A stretch of DNA of 64,000 nucleotides from Nitrosomonas cryotolerans ATCC 49181 (GCF_900143275.1 NZ_FSRO01000001.1:124001-188000), one strand, 5' to 3'. Counted from the stretch's first letter, positions 18,933-29,079 are shown. Notes: a model not told the origin generated them from the sequence alone. Numbers and translations: made by a program.

Positions 18933-19697
18933 ATGCCGCGAGGTTCCAGTTCTACCCAAGACATCCCTGAAATAGGATCAACACCGCGACACATTGCTAT
19001 TATCATGGATGGTAATGGCCGCTGGGCAAAAAATCGCTTCATGCCCCGAATAGCGGGACATAGGCAGGGTGTTGAAACTGTTCGTGGCACCATTAAAGCA
19101 TGTATTGAGCGTGGCATTGAATACCTAACGTTATTTGCTTTCAGTAGTGAGAACTGGCGTCGACCGGCGGATGAAGTCTCTTTTTTAATGCAACTTTTTA
19201 TTGGCGCCCTTGAACAAGAAATTGCCAAGCTGCATGAGAATGGTATTTGTTTTAAGGTGATCGGTGATTTATCAAAGTTTGAACCTAAAATAGTAGAGTT
19301 TATTCGCAATGGTGAGATACTGACGGCTAAAAATACACGTCTCATATTTACGATTGCTGCTAATTATGGTGGACGGTGGGATATTATGCAGGCTGTTCGT
19401 AAGATGATGATAAATTCTCATGAGCTGCCTGTAAATTTTGAAGCAAATCTGACGGAATATCTTTCCATGAGTTATGCTCCAGAGCCTGATTTATTTATTC
19501 GCACTGGCGGTGAGTGCCGTATCAGTAACTTCTTGTTGTGGCAGCTGGCTTATACAGAATTGTACTTTACCAACACTCTTTGGCCGGATTTTGATACAAA
19601 TGAACTTGATCTGGCTATTCAATCTTATCAGCAACGTGAGCGTCGATTTGGCCGGACTAGCGAGCAACTTGAAATTTCTTTATCTGCGAAAAGATAA
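18933..19697 (+). CDS. uppS: Undecaprenyl diphosphate synthase
   Basis: A cis-prenyltransferase that makes the C55 lipid carrier for peptidoglycan and O-antigen. Family motifs are all seen: [14 protein letters not shown] (catalytic Asp about 26), [26 protein letters not shown] and the C-terminal [18 protein letters not shown] (about 187-204) that binds IPP. The 254-residue length is normal. It starts directly after frr and precedes cdsA, as is typical. Confidence 0.97.
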   Translation: MPRGSSSTQDIPEIGSTPRHIAIIMDGNGRWAKNRFMPRIAGHRQGVETVRGTIKACIERGIEYLTLFAFSSENWRRPADEVSFLMQLFIGALEQEIAKLHENGICFKVIGDLSKFEPKIVEFIRNGEILTAKNTRLIFTIAANYGGRWDIMQAVRKMMINSHELPVNFEANLTEYLSMSYAPEPDLFIRTGGECRISNFLLWQLAYTELYFTNTLWPDFDTNELDLAIQSYQQRERRFGRTSEQLEISLSAKR

Positions 19698-19777
19698 TAG
19701 AAACGACCATCTAATAATGAAACAAATTCCTTACCATTTTAAAATCAATATGCGCTTTTATTCGATAGTTCTATTTC

Positions 19778-20599
19778 ATGCTTAAAGTTCGTATTCTCAC
19801 CGTCATCATTATCCTTCCTTTATTTCTAGCGGCTATATTTTATTTGCCAGCTATTTTCTGGGCGGCATTGCTACTCGTCCTGGTTGTAGTAGGGTCACAG
19901 GAATGGAGTCGGTTAGCTAAATTATCTGTAAGAAATACGATTCTCTTTATGGTGCTGACAACATTGCTGGGCGGGGAATTATTGTTTCTGCTAAGTGAAG
20001 CTGTTCGGGTCAATCCTTACACATCAGAATTTATATGGCTTTATGCATTGTCATCTGTTTTTTGGGTAACGGTGGCGCCCATATTTCTGAAATTATCCAA
20101 TCCAGTCAAAAACCCCATTATACTGATGTCGATGGGATGGTTATTATTATTACCAACATGCCTGGCCATGTACCAGTTACGTGAAATTAATCCTATGCTT
20201 TTGCTGGGGTTTATGGGGACTATTTGGATTTCTGATAGTGCGGCTTATTTCGCAGGACGCGCATTTGGTAAACATAAATTAGCACGTATGATTAGCCCAG
20301 GAAAAACTTGGGAAGGTGTGGCTGGCGCATTGATGGCTGTTTTGGTATATGCTCTGGTTTGGGATTATCTGATGGAAGAATCTTTAATCATAATGCTTTT
20401 ACCTCTACTGCTTTTACTGGTTGCGCTCGGTATTATTGGTGATTTATTTGAGTCACGGATGAAACGTTTTGCCGATGTTAAAGATAGCGGTCATTTCTTC
20501 CCAGGACACGGTGGTGTGCTGGACCGCATTGATGCACTTACTTCTACCCTGCCAGTAGCCATACTGGCATTTTTGGTTTTTTACTCACGCCAGTTATGA
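19778..20599 (+). CDS. cdsA: Phosphatidate cytidylyltransferase
   Basis: An integral membrane enzyme that makes CDP-diacylglycerol for phospholipid synthesis. The 273-residue protein has about eight hydrophobic segments and the CdsA signature near the C-terminus ([25 protein letters not shown], about 228-252), with the upstream [16 protein letters not shown] and SPGKTWEG motifs. Its last four bases overlap the dxr start (ATGA), implying coupled translation. Confidence 0.97.
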   Translation: MLKVRILTVIIILPLFLAAIFYLPAIFWAALLLVLVVVGSQEWSRLAKLSVRNTILFMVLTTLLGGELLFLLSEAVRVNPYTSEFIWLYALSSVFWVTVAPIFLKLSNPVKNPIILMSMGWLLLLPTCLAMYQLREINPMLLLGFMGTIWISDSAAYFAGRAFGKHKLARMISPGKTWEGVAGALMAVLVYALVWDYLMEESLIIMLLPLLLLLVALGIIGDLFESRMKRFADVKDSGHFFPGHGGVLDRIDALTSTLPVAILAFLVFYSRQL

Positions 20600-21783
20600 A
20601 AGCTGTTCATCATTTAACCATACTTGGTTCCACTGGTAGCATCGGTGAGAGCACACTGGATGTAGTCGCACGTCATCCGGATCGATTTCATGTCATAGCC
20701 CTGACGGCTAATAATAATACTGAGAGAATGCTAGCACAATGTCAGCGCTATCAGCCGCGCTATGCGGTCATGCTGAATGCGAGAAGTGCTGAACGATTAG
20801 CTAAAGAAGTGCGTGCAAACGGGTTGGATACGGAGGTGCTATCCGGTGTTGAGTCTTTGGAAAAGGTAGCTTCACTTCCTGAGGTAGATAGCGTGATGGC
20901 GGCTATTGTTGGTGCCGCAGGTATTCGGCCGACTTTTGCTGCTGCCCGCACGGGCAAGCTGGTATTGCTTGCCAATAAAGAAACTTTGGTCATGGCGGGC
21001 CGAATTTTTATGGACGTGGTGAAAAAACATCAGGCAACCTTGTTGCCAATCGATAGCGAACATAATGCGATATATCAGTCGCTTCCCCATCATTTTAACG
21101 GAAACCTGGCCGCTGCTGGAGTGCGCCGAATTCTACTGACCGCTTCTGGCGGGCCATTTCGATGTGCGCCTCTTGCTTCGCTGGAGCAGGTTACACCTGA
21201 ACAGGCATGTGCTCATCCTAACTGGAACATGGGTCAAAAAATCTCAGTAGACTCAGCAACTATGATGAATAAAGGGTTGGAGGTTATTGAAGCGCATTGG
21301 TTATTTGATGCCGCGCCTAAGGATATTCAGGTAGTGATTCATCCTCAAAGTGTTATTCACTCTATGGTCGAGTATGTCGATGGTTCCGTGCTGGCTCAGT
21401 TGGGTAATCCTGATATGCGTACTCCTATTGCACATGCATTAGGTTATCCTGAAAGAATAAGTAGTGGCGTCACGCCTTTGGATATGTTTAAGGTTGCCCA
21501 GTTAAATTTTGAAGAACCTGATTTGAAACGCTTCCCATGTTTGCAGTTAGCCTATCAAGCATTGGCTATAGGAGGTAATATGCCTGCTGTGCTCAATGCG
21601 GCTAACGAAATTGCAGTGGAATCTTTTCTTAAAGGCCTGATGTCATTTACCGCAATCCCATCGATGATTGAACAGGTCATGCAGTCAGTTAAATGCGAAG
21701 AAATGACGACTCTGGATGACGTATTGAGAACGGACAATGTGGCACGAGAAGCTGCTCGCGAATGGTTGGCCTGTCTGGCATAG
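20596..21783 (+). CDS. dxr: 1-deoxy-D-xylulose 5-phosphate reductoisomerase
   Basis: The second MEP-pathway enzyme (DXP to MEP, NADPH-dependent, metal-requiring). The N-terminal nucleotide-binding loop [15 protein letters not shown] (about 8-22), the metal-site motif [11 protein letters not shown] (about 151-161), the active-site loop TASGGPFR and [13 protein letters not shown] are all present. The 395-residue length is normal. It overlaps cdsA by four bases. A 200-bp gap with no recognised feature precedes rseP. Confidence 0.97.
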   Translation: MKAVHHLTILGSTGSIGESTLDVVARHPDRFHVIALTANNNTERMLAQCQRYQPRYAVMLNARSAERLAKEVRANGLDTEVLSGVESLEKVASLPEVDSVMAAIVGAAGIRPTFAAARTGKLVLLANKETLVMAGRIFMDVVKKHQATLLPIDSEHNAIYQSLPHHFNGNLAAAGVRRILLTASGGPFRCAPLASLEQVTPEQACAHPNWNMGQKISVDSATMMNKGLEVIEAHWLFDAAPKDIQVVIHPQSVIHSMVEYVDGSVLAQLGNPDMRTPIAHALGYPERISSGVTPLDMFKVAQLNFEEPDLKRFPCLQLAYQALAIGGNMPAVLNAANEIAVESFLKGLMSFTAIPSMIEQVMQSVKCEEMTTLDDVLRTDNVAREAAREWLACLA

Positions 21784-21983
21784 CCTTCTTAAATTATTTC
21801 AATGATTCATTGTCGAATAGGCATAATTGCCTGCCTAATTTTCAGTAGGCATCTATTTCGTGTGCTTCGTTGCTGACTATTAATAATACTGTGTTGATAT
21901 TGATTGAAATTGCTTGGGATAACGTATTTTATTTGGATTCGACTGAAACCTTTGTATTACCATCTCTGACTCAATAAACCGAC

Positions 21984-23351
21984 ATGACACTACTTTTTAC
22001 GATAATTTCTTTTATCATCGCTTTGGGCGTACTTATTACATTCCATGAATTTGGTCATTACCTGGTAGCGCGTTGGAATGGCGTGAAGGTATTGCGGTTT
22101 TCGATTGGTTTTGGTCCGCCCATATTCCGCAAATGTTGGGGGAAAGATCAGACTGAATGGGTAGTGGCTGCCATCCCGCTGGGGGGGTATGTCAAAATGG
22201 TCGATGAACAGGAGGGTCAGGTTGCGCCTGAAGATCTGCCGCGGTCATTTAATCGTCAACCAGTCGGACGTCGTTTTGCTATTGTCGCTGCAGGGCCTAT
22301 CGCTAATTTCTTACTGGCTGCCCTATTGTATTGGTTATTATTCATTATAGGCATCAATGGAATGAAGCCAATATTAGGACCGGTGATACCGGCAACACCG
22401 GCGGCTGTGGCAGGATTTGAAGCACAAGAGACGATTGTTAAAATTGGGGATGAACTGGTTGCTAGTTGGCAGGATGTGCGTTGGATATTACTGAAACATG
22501 CGGTGGATCAATCTTCTAATGTGCGTATTGAGACGCTTAATTCGAATGAAGAAGTTAATTGGCGGGAATTAAATTTAAGCAGTATTCATCCGAATGAGTT
22601 GAATGAAGATTTTCTGAGAAAAATTGGATTAAGCAGTCATCAACCCATAATTAAGCCGGTGATTGCTCAAGTAATACCGGATAGTGCGGGTCATAGCGCT
22701 GGTTTGTTAGCAGGAGATGAAATTTTAGCAGTAAATGAAAAGGAAATTAATAACTGGCTAGAGTTCGTTCAAGAGGTACAGGCTAATCCGGGGAAGCCTT
22801 TGATGCTGGATATTTTTCGTGATGACCGGGTGATCAGTATTAATGTGGTTCCGGACATAATAACTGAAAATGGCAAAGAAATAGGAAAAATTGGGATTGC
22901 ACCTGAAATTAACCAGTCTGAATTGGAGAAATTACTGGTAAAGGTGAGCTATCCGGTAGGAACAGCTCTGCTCAAGGCTATCGATAAAACTTGGGAAACG
23001 ACGGTATTAACATTACAAATGCTCGTTAAGATGGTAATGGGTGATGTGTCATGGAAAAATATCAGTGGTCCTATTTCAATTGCTGATTATGCGGGTCAAT
23101 CTGCGCAAATGGGGATTGCCTCCTATCTCGGATTCTTGGCGCTTATCAGTGTCAGCCTGGGTGTCTTGAATCTGTTACCTATCCCGATATTAGATGGCGG
23201 GCATTTAATGTATTATATTATTGAAATCGTGAAGGGTGCGCCTCTTTCCGAAAAGGCTATGATGATCGGCCAAAGAATCGGAATGGCACTGTTATTTACC
23301 TTAATGATTTTTGCTATATACAATGATATTACTCGGCTTGTTTCTGGCTAG
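21984..23351 (+). CDS. rseP: Site-2 membrane protease RseP
   Basis: An inner-membrane zinc metalloprotease that cleaves anti-sigma factor RseA in the envelope stress response and clears signal peptides. The zinc motif HEFGH (about 21-25) sits in the first transmembrane helix, two PDZ domains fill the periplasmic middle (GFEAQETIVKIGDELV and SAGLLAGDEILAVNEKEI), and the C-terminal membrane part has NLLPIPILDGGHLMYY with the third zinc ligand Asp. The 455-residue length is typical. It precedes bamA by 3 bp, so the two are one operon. Confidence 0.97.
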   Translation: MTLLFTIISFIIALGVLITFHEFGHYLVARWNGVKVLRFSIGFGPPIFRKCWGKDQTEWVVAAIPLGGYVKMVDEQEGQVAPEDLPRSFNRQPVGRRFAIVAAGPIANFLLAALLYWLLFIIGINGMKPILGPVIPATPAAVAGFEAQETIVKIGDELVASWQDVRWILLKHAVDQSSNVRIETLNSNEEVNWRELNLSSIHPNELNEDFLRKIGLSSHQPIIKPVIAQVIPDSAGHSAGLLAGDEILAVNEKEINNWLEFVQEVQANPGKPLMLDIFRDDRVISINVVPDIITENGKEIGKIGIAPEINQSELEKLLVKVSYPVGTALLKAIDKTWETTVLTLQMLVKMVMGDVSWKNISGPISIADYAGQSAQMGIASYLGFLALISVSLGVLNLLPIPILDGGHLMYYIIEIVKGAPLSEKAMMIGQRIGMALLFTLMIFAIYNDITRLVSG

Positions 23352-23354
23352 ATA

Positions 23355-25628
23355 ATGAAATCTAAGCATCTTGCCGCGTTAGTTTGTTTTTTTTACGCTT
23401 TTACTGTCTGGGCAGGTGAGTCATTTATAGTCAAAGATATTCGAGTTGAAGGAATACAACGCACAGAAGCAGGAACCGTATTTAGTTATTTGCCGGTTAA
23501 GGTCGGTGATATTCTGGATGATGTAAAAGCTACTGCCGCGATCAAGGCACTGTATGCAACTGGTTTTTTTAAAGATGTGAGATTAAAAGCTGAGAATGGC
23601 GTGTTAATCGTTCAGATTGATGAACGTCCAGCTATCGCACAAATTGACATTAATGGCGCCAAAGAATTTGAAAAAGATCAGCTTAAGGATGGTTTAAAAC
23701 AAGCAGGTTTAACGGAATCACGAATTTTTGATCGCTCTGTTCTGGAAAGGGCGGAGTTGGAATTAAAACGACAATACATCAGTCGCGGAAAATATGCGGT
23801 AAAAATTACGACCACGACAACGCCACTAGAACGTAATCGTGTGGGCATTAATTTTGATATTGATGAAGGAAAGACGGCCAAAATTCGGCAAATTAACTTC
23901 GTAGGTAACAAAGCGTTTGATGATAACGAATTGCGTAAGTTGCTGGTGCTCAAAACACCAGGCATCTTATCCTGGTTCACTAAGGATGATCAGTATTCAA
24001 AGCAGAAATTATCTGCGGATTTAGAAACGCTGCGCTCTCATTATCTTGACCGAGGTTATCTGGAGTTTAATATTGAGTCTACGCAGGTATCTATAACACC
24101 TGATATGCAGGATATTTATATTACGATCAATGTTACCGAAGGAAATCAGTATACCGTTTCTGATATTAAACTGGCTGGGGAAACCTTATTACCGGAAGAG
24201 GAGTTACGTAAGCTCATACAGCTTGAGCCCGGAGAAGTATTTGTACGTGAGAAGTTGACCGAATCGGTGAAGCTCATTACCGATCGATTAGGTGATGAGG
24301 GTTATGCCTTTGCAAATGTTAATGCATCGCCGGAACTGGATAAAGAAGCACATCAAACTGCTTTCACATTCTTTATTGATCCAGGTCGTCGGGTTTATGT
24401 ACGGCGTATCAATATATCCGGGAATGATCGTACACGTGACGAAGTGATTCGTCGGGAGTTTCGTCAAATGGAGGGCGCCTGGCATTCTACTTCTAAAATT
24501 AATCTTTCCCGGCAAAGGGTGGATAGATTATTCTTTTTTAACAGTGTGAATGTGGAAACACCACCCGTTCCCGATGCACCTGATCAGGTTGATGTGAATA
24601 TGAGCGTCGTTGAAAAACCAACTGGAGCCATTATGTTTGGCGCGGGTTTTTCCGATCGTGAAGGTTTGATACTAAATGGTTCTATCTCGCAGAATAATAT
24701 TTTTGGTACCGGTAATTTTTTGAGCCTGCAAGTGAATACGGGCAGCATTAACAAAACCTATGCGGCATCATTCACTAATCCTTACTATACAGTTGATGGC
24801 GTTAGTCTTGGGTTCGATGTGTTTAGACGTAACCTGAATACGCGCTCACTATCAAGAGTCGGCACTTTCAGAACGGCTACAACGGGTGCGACTATACGGG
24901 TAGGAATACCTATCGCCGAGAATGATACCGTGTCGTTTGGTTTTGGTGCCGAGCTAACGTCGATTGGTATATTTGATGATAGTCCACAGCGTAATAAAGA
25001 TTTTGTTGCGGAGTTTGGGCGTAGCACAAGTAATTTGCCACTAACGGTTAGCTGGGCACGTGACCGGCGTGATAGCGCAATTTGGACAACATCGGGAACA
25101 ACTCATCGATTATTTGGCGAAGTCAGTGCTCCAATTGGTGATTTGAATTACTATAAATTGAGCTATGCGCAGAAATGGTTTTATCCAGTTTCAAAGAATT
25201 TTACGCTTATGCTAAACGGAGAGGCAGGGATTGGTGATGGATATTCTGGAAAGCCCTTGCCATTCTTTAAGAATTTTTTCGCAGGTGGTAATAATTCAAT
25301 CCGTGGTTATGATTTGAATTCATTGGGACCGCGTGATGAGAGGGGTATTGCTTTGGGCGGCAATAAAAGATTTGTGGGCAATATAGAGGTGTTATTTCCG
25401 GTTCCTTTTATGCAGGATGATAAATCTGTTCGTTTGAGTACCTTTGTGGATGGTGGCACGGTATTCGCTGGAAAAGCAGATTTATCAGCGATGCGCTATT
25501 CGGCCGGTGTTGCTGTTACCTGGATTTCTCCAATGGGGCCATTAAAAGTCAGTCTTGCAAAACCGTTAAATGACAAGCCAGAGGATAACTTACAAGTATT
25601 TCAATTCCAATTTGGGCAGACGTTCTAA
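23355..25628 (+). CDS. bamA: Outer-membrane protein assembly factor BamA
   Basis: The central Omp85 component that folds and inserts beta-barrel proteins into the outer membrane. The 757-residue protein has a signal peptide (to about WAG at residue 21), five POTRA domains (about 24-420; the first begins FIVKDIRVEGIQRTE) and a C-terminal 16-strand barrel with the conserved NSIRGYDLNSLGPRD loop (about 648-662). It ends in FQFGQTF, an aromatic outer-membrane C-terminus. It lies between rseP and skp, the usual order. Confidence 0.97.
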   Translation: MKSKHLAALVCFFYAFTVWAGESFIVKDIRVEGIQRTEAGTVFSYLPVKVGDILDDVKATAAIKALYATGFFKDVRLKAENGVLIVQIDERPAIAQIDINGAKEFEKDQLKDGLKQAGLTESRIFDRSVLERAELELKRQYISRGKYAVKITTTTTPLERNRVGINFDIDEGKTAKIRQINFVGNKAFDDNELRKLLVLKTPGILSWFTKDDQYSKQKLSADLETLRSHYLDRGYLEFNIESTQVSITPDMQDIYITINVTEGNQYTVSDIKLAGETLLPEEELRKLIQLEPGEVFVREKLTESVKLITDRLGDEGYAFANVNASPELDKEAHQTAFTFFIDPGRRVYVRRINISGNDRTRDEVIRREFRQMEGAWHSTSKINLSRQRVDRLFFFNSVNVETPPVPDAPDQVDVNMSVVEKPTGAIMFGAGFSDREGLILNGSISQNNIFGTGNFLSLQVNTGSINKTYAASFTNPYYTVDGVSLGFDVFRRNLNTRSLSRVGTFRTATTGATIRVGIPIAENDTVSFGFGAELTSIGIFDDSPQRNKDFVAEFGRSTSNLPLTVSWARDRRDSAIWTTSGTTHRLFGEVSAPIGDLNYYKLSYAQKWFYPVSKNFTLMLNGEAGIGDGYSGKPLPFFKNFFAGGNNSIRGYDLNSLGPRDERGIALGGNKRFVGNIEVLFPVPFMQDDKSVRLSTFVDGGTVFAGKADLSAMRYSAGVAVTWISPMGPLKVSLAKPLNDKPEDNLQVFQFQFGQTF

Positions 25629-25657
25629 GGTTAGTTCTGATCAATCAGGAGAAAAAA

Positions 25658-26167
25658 TTGAAACGGAAATTGCTTATAGCTTGTATGGTCATTGTATCGA
25701 TTAGCGGATCGCTGGATAGCGATGCCAATGAAATTAAGATTGGCGTTGTGAATACTGAAAAGATCCTGCGTGAATCTGCGGCAGCAGTGAGAGCACAAAA
25801 AAGCATTGAACAGGAATTTTTACTGCGTGATGAGCAGATCAAAAAAATGGCTAACCAGGCTAAAATATTACAAGATCGACTAGAAGAAGATAGCACTGCG
25901 ATGGCTGAAGCTGAGCGCCGCAATTTAGAGCGGGATCTGGCTAATCTTAGTCGTGAATATCAGCGCGCTCAAAGACAGATGCGGGAAGATTTGAGTGTAC
26001 GTCAAAACGATGAATATGGTCTAATTCTAGAACGCACTAATCATGCTATTAACAGTATTGCGGAAACCGAGAGATATGACCTTATACTGCAATTACAGGA
26101 TTCGGTTTACCGAAGTCAGCGAATTGATATTACCGACAAGGTGATTCAAGCATTGGATAAAAAGTAA
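25658..26167 (+). CDS. skp: Periplasmic chaperone Skp/OmpH
   Basis: Holds unfolded outer-membrane proteins in the periplasm for delivery to BamA. The 169-residue protein has a signal peptide ending near DSDA, the domain start EIKIGVVNTEKILRESAAA and long helices rich in charged residues (LEEDSTAMAEAERRNLERDL) that form the tentacles. The start is TTG at 25658, well placed after CAGGAGAAAAAA. lpxD, which normally follows, is absent; fabZ follows after 93 bp. Confidence 0.93.
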   Translation: MKRKLLIACMVIVSISGSLDSDANEIKIGVVNTEKILRESAAAVRAQKSIEQEFLLRDEQIKKMANQAKILQDRLEEDSTAMAEAERRNLERDLANLSREYQRAQRQMREDLSVRQNDEYGLILERTNHAINSIAETERYDLILQLQDSVYRSQRIDITDKVIQALDKK

Positions 26168-26260
26168 TCACTGAATATAGGATATAGTGAGAAACGGGAT
26201 CAAACTTTTTCGATTGATATAAATAAAAACAATCGAATATTCAAATTTAAGGGAGAAGCA

Positions 26261-26704
26261 GTGAGTGCCATGGATATCCATGAGATCTTAAAATATTTAC
26301 CCCATCGTTATCCATTTTTGTTGGTGGACAAGGTAATTGCTTACGAAACCGGAAAAAGTATTGTAGCGCTCAAAAATGTAACCATTAACGAGCCATTTTT
26401 TTCAGGACATTTTCCACATCATCCTGTGATGCCGGGTGTTCTGATTGTTGAAGCATTGGCCCAGGCTGCTGCCATTCTGACACTGAGGACTAAGGGTTCA
26501 GTAAGTAGTGATGATTCTGTTTATTATTTTGTTGGAATAGATGGAGTTCGTTTTAAAAAACCTGTGATGGCAGGTGATCAATTGATTCTGAAGGTTGAAA
26601 TAGAGCGACAAATAAAGGGTGTATGGAAATATACTGCACGCGCAGAAGTAGATGATAAACTGATTACTGAGGCTAAATTAATGTGTACTGCAAGAAATGT
26701 TTAA
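26261..26704 (+). CDS. fabZ: 3-hydroxyacyl-[acyl-carrier-protein] dehydratase FabZ
   Basis: Dehydrates 3-hydroxyacyl-ACP in fatty acid elongation. The 147-residue hotdog-fold protein has the substrate-tunnel start [18 protein letters not shown] and the active-site helix [22 protein letters not shown], split by catalytic His (about 53) and Glu (about 67). GTG at 26261 is chosen because GGGAG lies 5 bases upstream; the ATG at 26270 would be too far from it. In related genomes lpxA and lpxB follow; here there is a 396-bp gap with a repeat tract and a MITE. Confidence 0.95.
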   Translation: MSAMDIHEILKYLPHRYPFLLVDKVIAYETGKSIVALKNVTINEPFFSGHFPHHPVMPGVLIVEALAQAAAILTLRTKGSVSSDDSVYYFVGIDGVRFKKPVMAGDQLILKVEIERQIKGVWKYTARAEVDDKLITEAKLMCTARNV

Positions 26705-26808
26705 TTTGGCGTGGGCAAACATCAAAAAATAAGCATATCCTGATCAATTGAAGCGTTGTTTTAGCTAGTTGGAATATTATATTTGAACGTTTATTGTTAG
26801 GCTGTTTT

Positions 26809-26837
26809 ATCAATCAATCAATCAATCAATCAATCAA
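26809..26837. repeat. ATCA tetranucleotide microsatellite
   Basis: A perfect run of just over seven ATCA units in the fabZ-rnhB gap. Such tracts vary in copy number by slippage. It is not inside a recognised gene or spacer of a promoter. Confidence 0.95.
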
Positions 26838-26976
26838 GCCAGGTTTGATTGAATGTTTCCCTACTGTGTCGTTGGCAGCAGAATTGATCAGGTTGTCTTT
26901 CATCATATAACAACATTTATGTTTATAAAAAAACATACATAGCTCGCGCATTATGTGCTAATCGAATTAACCTGTT

Positions 26977-27065
26977 GAGACCCTTGAAAAACCCCAGTAG
27001 TTGAAAAATTAACTATTTATAATCAATAGTATAAAACTTATGGCGAGGGCTTTTGCGAAAGTCTC
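26977..27065. mobile_element. MITE copy 2 (89 bp), upstream of rnhB
   Basis: Ends GAGACCCTTGAAAAA and TTTTGCGAAAGTCTC are imperfect inverted repeats around the shared TTATAATCAATAG core. A perfect 5-bp direct repeat CTGTT (26972-26976 and 27066-27070) flanks it, as expected for a target-site duplication. It ends 35 bp before the rnhB start and so may affect the rnhB promoter. Confidence 0.85.
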
Positions 27066-27100
27066 CTGTTAATTATAAAAATAGTCAACAGGAATGGAGT

Positions 27101-27721
27101 ATGAACATACATAGTGAAACAATTAACAGCGGTTGCGGGCTTAGCTTAGATAACTATCGATTGGTTTGTGGTGTAGATGAGGCTGGAAGAGGCCCGTTAG
27201 CTGGACCCGTTTTTGCTGCCTGTGTCATTCTTGATCCGGATCATAAGATAGATGGGTTAGTTGATTCAAAAAAAATAAATGAAAAGAAACGGGATAGCCT
27301 CACAGTGACGATCAAAAAATATTCCAGGGCGTGGGCGATTGCTTCTGCATCAGTTGCAGAAATAGACCAGCTAAATATCTTACAGGCCAGTTTACTAGCC
27401 ATGAAGCGTGCGGTAGAAAGTTTATCATTAGCACCCGATATTGTGCTGATAGATGGAAATCAAAGCCCGCAGCTGAATTATCCGGTGCATACAGTGATTA
27501 AAGGTGATAGTTTGATACCCGAAATTTCAGCAGCTTCTATCTTAGCAAAAACAGCCCGGGATGCTGAGATGTGTGCGTTACATCAGCGCTTTCCATTTTA
27601 TGGATTTGATCAACATAAGGGATATCCAACGAGGCAACATATAGCTGCACTACGAAAATATGGTATTACTGTTGTACATCGCCGTACCTTTTCGCCCGTC
27701 AGAATCTTGGAAATGCAGTGA
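27101..27721 (+). CDS. rnhB: Ribonuclease HII
   Basis: Removes RNA from RNA-DNA hybrids and misincorporated ribonucleotides. The 206-residue protein carries the catalytic [19 protein letters not shown] segment (Asp-Glu near 22-23), [10 protein letters not shown], the central LIDGNQ Asp and the [12 protein letters not shown] motif. An in-frame start at 27053 would lie inside the MITE; the ATG at 27101, after AGGAATGGAGT, is preferred. It is separated from fabZ by 396 bp in which lpxA and lpxB would be expected. Confidence 0.96.
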   Translation: MNIHSETINSGCGLSLDNYRLVCGVDEAGRGPLAGPVFAACVILDPDHKIDGLVDSKKINEKKRDSLTVTIKKYSRAWAIASASVAEIDQLNILQASLLAMKRAVESLSLAPDIVLIDGNQSPQLNYPVHTVIKGDSLIPEISAASILAKTARDAEMCALHQRFPFYGFDQHKGYPTRQHIAALRKYGITVVHRRTFSPVRILEMQ

Positions 27722-27739
27722 GACTGCTCTATATAGCCT

Positions 27740-27829
27740 GAGGTCTTTGAAAAATCCCAATAGTTTAAAAATTAATCCTTTATAATCAATAGCCAAAAGA
27801 CTTCTGGCGAGAGCTTTTGAAAAAATCTC
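27740..27829. mobile_element. MITE copy 3 (90 bp), abutting an IS5-type transposase remnant
   Basis: Ends GAGGTCTTTGAAAAA and TTTTGAAAAAATCTC flank the shared TTAATCCTTTATAATCAATAG core (without its last base in other copies). There is no matching direct repeat at its borders. The right end runs directly into transposase-like coding sequence, which makes this copy the best link between the MITEs and a parent element. Confidence 0.8.
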
Positions 27830-28125
27830 TCTTAGTCTCTTCACTTACCCATCTGTTGATGGATCGTGCTTATGAGAGTGGCCAAACCAGACAACTTGCA
27901 TTGAGATTCGGTTATATTCCGGTTGCCCACCCAAAACTAATCGGTTGGGACCTTGGGAATATGATCGTGCATATACAAAAACGCAATGAGATCGAAAGAC
28001 TATTCCACAGATTCAAGGAGTTTTGTCGAATATTCTCCAGATTCGACAAACTGAATACCATCTTTCTCTCATTTATCCATTTCGCCCATATTGTCGAAGC
28101 GCTTGGTAATATTAACGAGATCTAG
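27830..28125 (+). pseudogene. C-terminal remnant of an IS5-family DDE transposase
   Basis: About 90 residues remain: LLMDRAYESGQTRQLALRFG, then IPVAHPK, RNEIERLFHRFKEF and CRIFSRFDKLNTIFL, FIHFAHIVEAL. This is the last third of an IS5-group transposase, including the third catalytic Asp region (MDRAYE) and the DDE Glu helix (RNEIERLF). The first two thirds are missing, and so is a right-hand terminal repeat after the stop, so the element is dead. It is fused to the MITE at its left. The 28126-28480 stretch beyond holds a short ORF without recognised homology and nothing else. Confidence 0.85.
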
Positions 28126-28480
28126 TAATGATAGATAAGCTCTGTTTCTGTATTTTTTGTAACTTATGCAGCGCTCAAGTGTCATATTTTTCCAGAAGGC
28201 TGGCAATGATCGGTGGATACTGTACTGTCAGGGAATCGTTTTCTGATCGAAATAAATCTTATATGCGATATTATGATAATGATGGCTGTAATCTCAGGCA
28301 GATCAATTCCATTCGGCAATTTCATATACTGATTGGTAAAGTGGCTATCTTGTTTTTTTCTTCTGAATAGTTCAATAAACTGGATGATTTAGGATAAAAA
28401 AGATGGATGGGCTATCTGCGGGGTACAGAGTATGTTCTGAATAATTTATAATTGACCTAATTAAACAAGGATGGGGTTTT

Positions 28481-28960
28481 ATGAGCATTGAAAAAAATGA
28501 CGTAGTATCAATAAGCTATGAATTATCAGATGCGTCCGGTAATATTGTGGAGAAACCGGATACGCCGATTAGCTACTTGCATGGAGGTTATGGTGGTATT
28601 TTTCCAATGGTGGAAGAAGCACTGCATAATATGGAGGTGGGCTATGCCTGCTCTATTTCCATGGAACCTGAGAATACTTTTGGCGAGTATGATAGCGAGC
28701 TGGTTCGTGTTGAACCACGTAGTGCTTTTCCTGAGAATGTGGCGGTGGGAATGCAATTTGAAGGCGGTGCAGAAGGCTCTGATGATATTCTAATTTATAC
28801 GGTTACCAACATTGCTGAAGATAAGGTGATTGTAGATGGGAATCATCCCTTAGCAGGAATGACGCTGAATTTCGCATGTACGGTTACGGCAGTGCGTCCT
28901 GCTACCGAGGAAGAACTTTCCCATCAGCACGCTCATGGCCCGCATGGGCATGAACATTAG
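28481..28960 (+). CDS. slyD: FKBP-type peptidyl-prolyl isomerase, SlyD-like
   Basis: A cytoplasmic prolyl isomerase and chaperone. The 159-residue protein follows the SlyD plan: VVSISYELSDASGNIVE, PISYLHGGYGGIFPMVEEAL (FKBP core), an inserted IF domain (YDSELVRVEPRSAFPENVAVGMQF) and the return GNHPLAGMTLNFACTV. The His-rich tail (HQHAHGPHGHEH) can bind Ni or Zn but is much shorter than in E. coli SlyD. The ATG follows AAGGATGGGGTTTT. A role in nickel handling is possible but not shown. Confidence 0.92.
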   Translation: MSIEKNDVVSISYELSDASGNIVEKPDTPISYLHGGYGGIFPMVEEALHNMEVGYACSISMEPENTFGEYDSELVRVEPRSAFPENVAVGMQFEGGAEGSDDILIYTVTNIAEDKVIVDGNHPLAGMTLNFACTVTAVRPATEEELSHQHAHGPHGHEH

Positions 28961-28971
28961 TTTCTGAGTAT

Positions 28972-28995
28972 CGTGACTGATGATCATCAGTCACG
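28972..28995. terminator. 24-bp perfect palindrome after slyD
   Basis: CGTGACTGATGA is followed directly by its reverse complement TCATCAGTCACG. It lies 11 bp after the slyD stop and 85 bp from the convergent mutS stop. No long T-run follows on either strand, so it may be a weak bidirectional terminator or a protein-binding palindrome. Confidence 0.6.
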
Positions 28996-29079
28996 TATAT
29001 GATAAAAGATCCATGACTGGATATTTTAGAATAATCTAGCTCTGTATCCAGATACAAAAGTGAATTCTGGTGGTGGAGG

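Noticed and set aside
26809..26837. ATCA repeats considered as a CRISPR-like array or phase-variation switch
   Set aside because: Uniform tetranucleotide tract with no spacers, outside any gene or promoter spacer; recorded only as a microsatellite.
28128..28370. An 80-codon frame after the IS5 remnant
   Set aside because: No recognised family, Cys/Phe-rich translation typical of non-coding DNA, and no ribosome site; left as possible decayed IS sequence.
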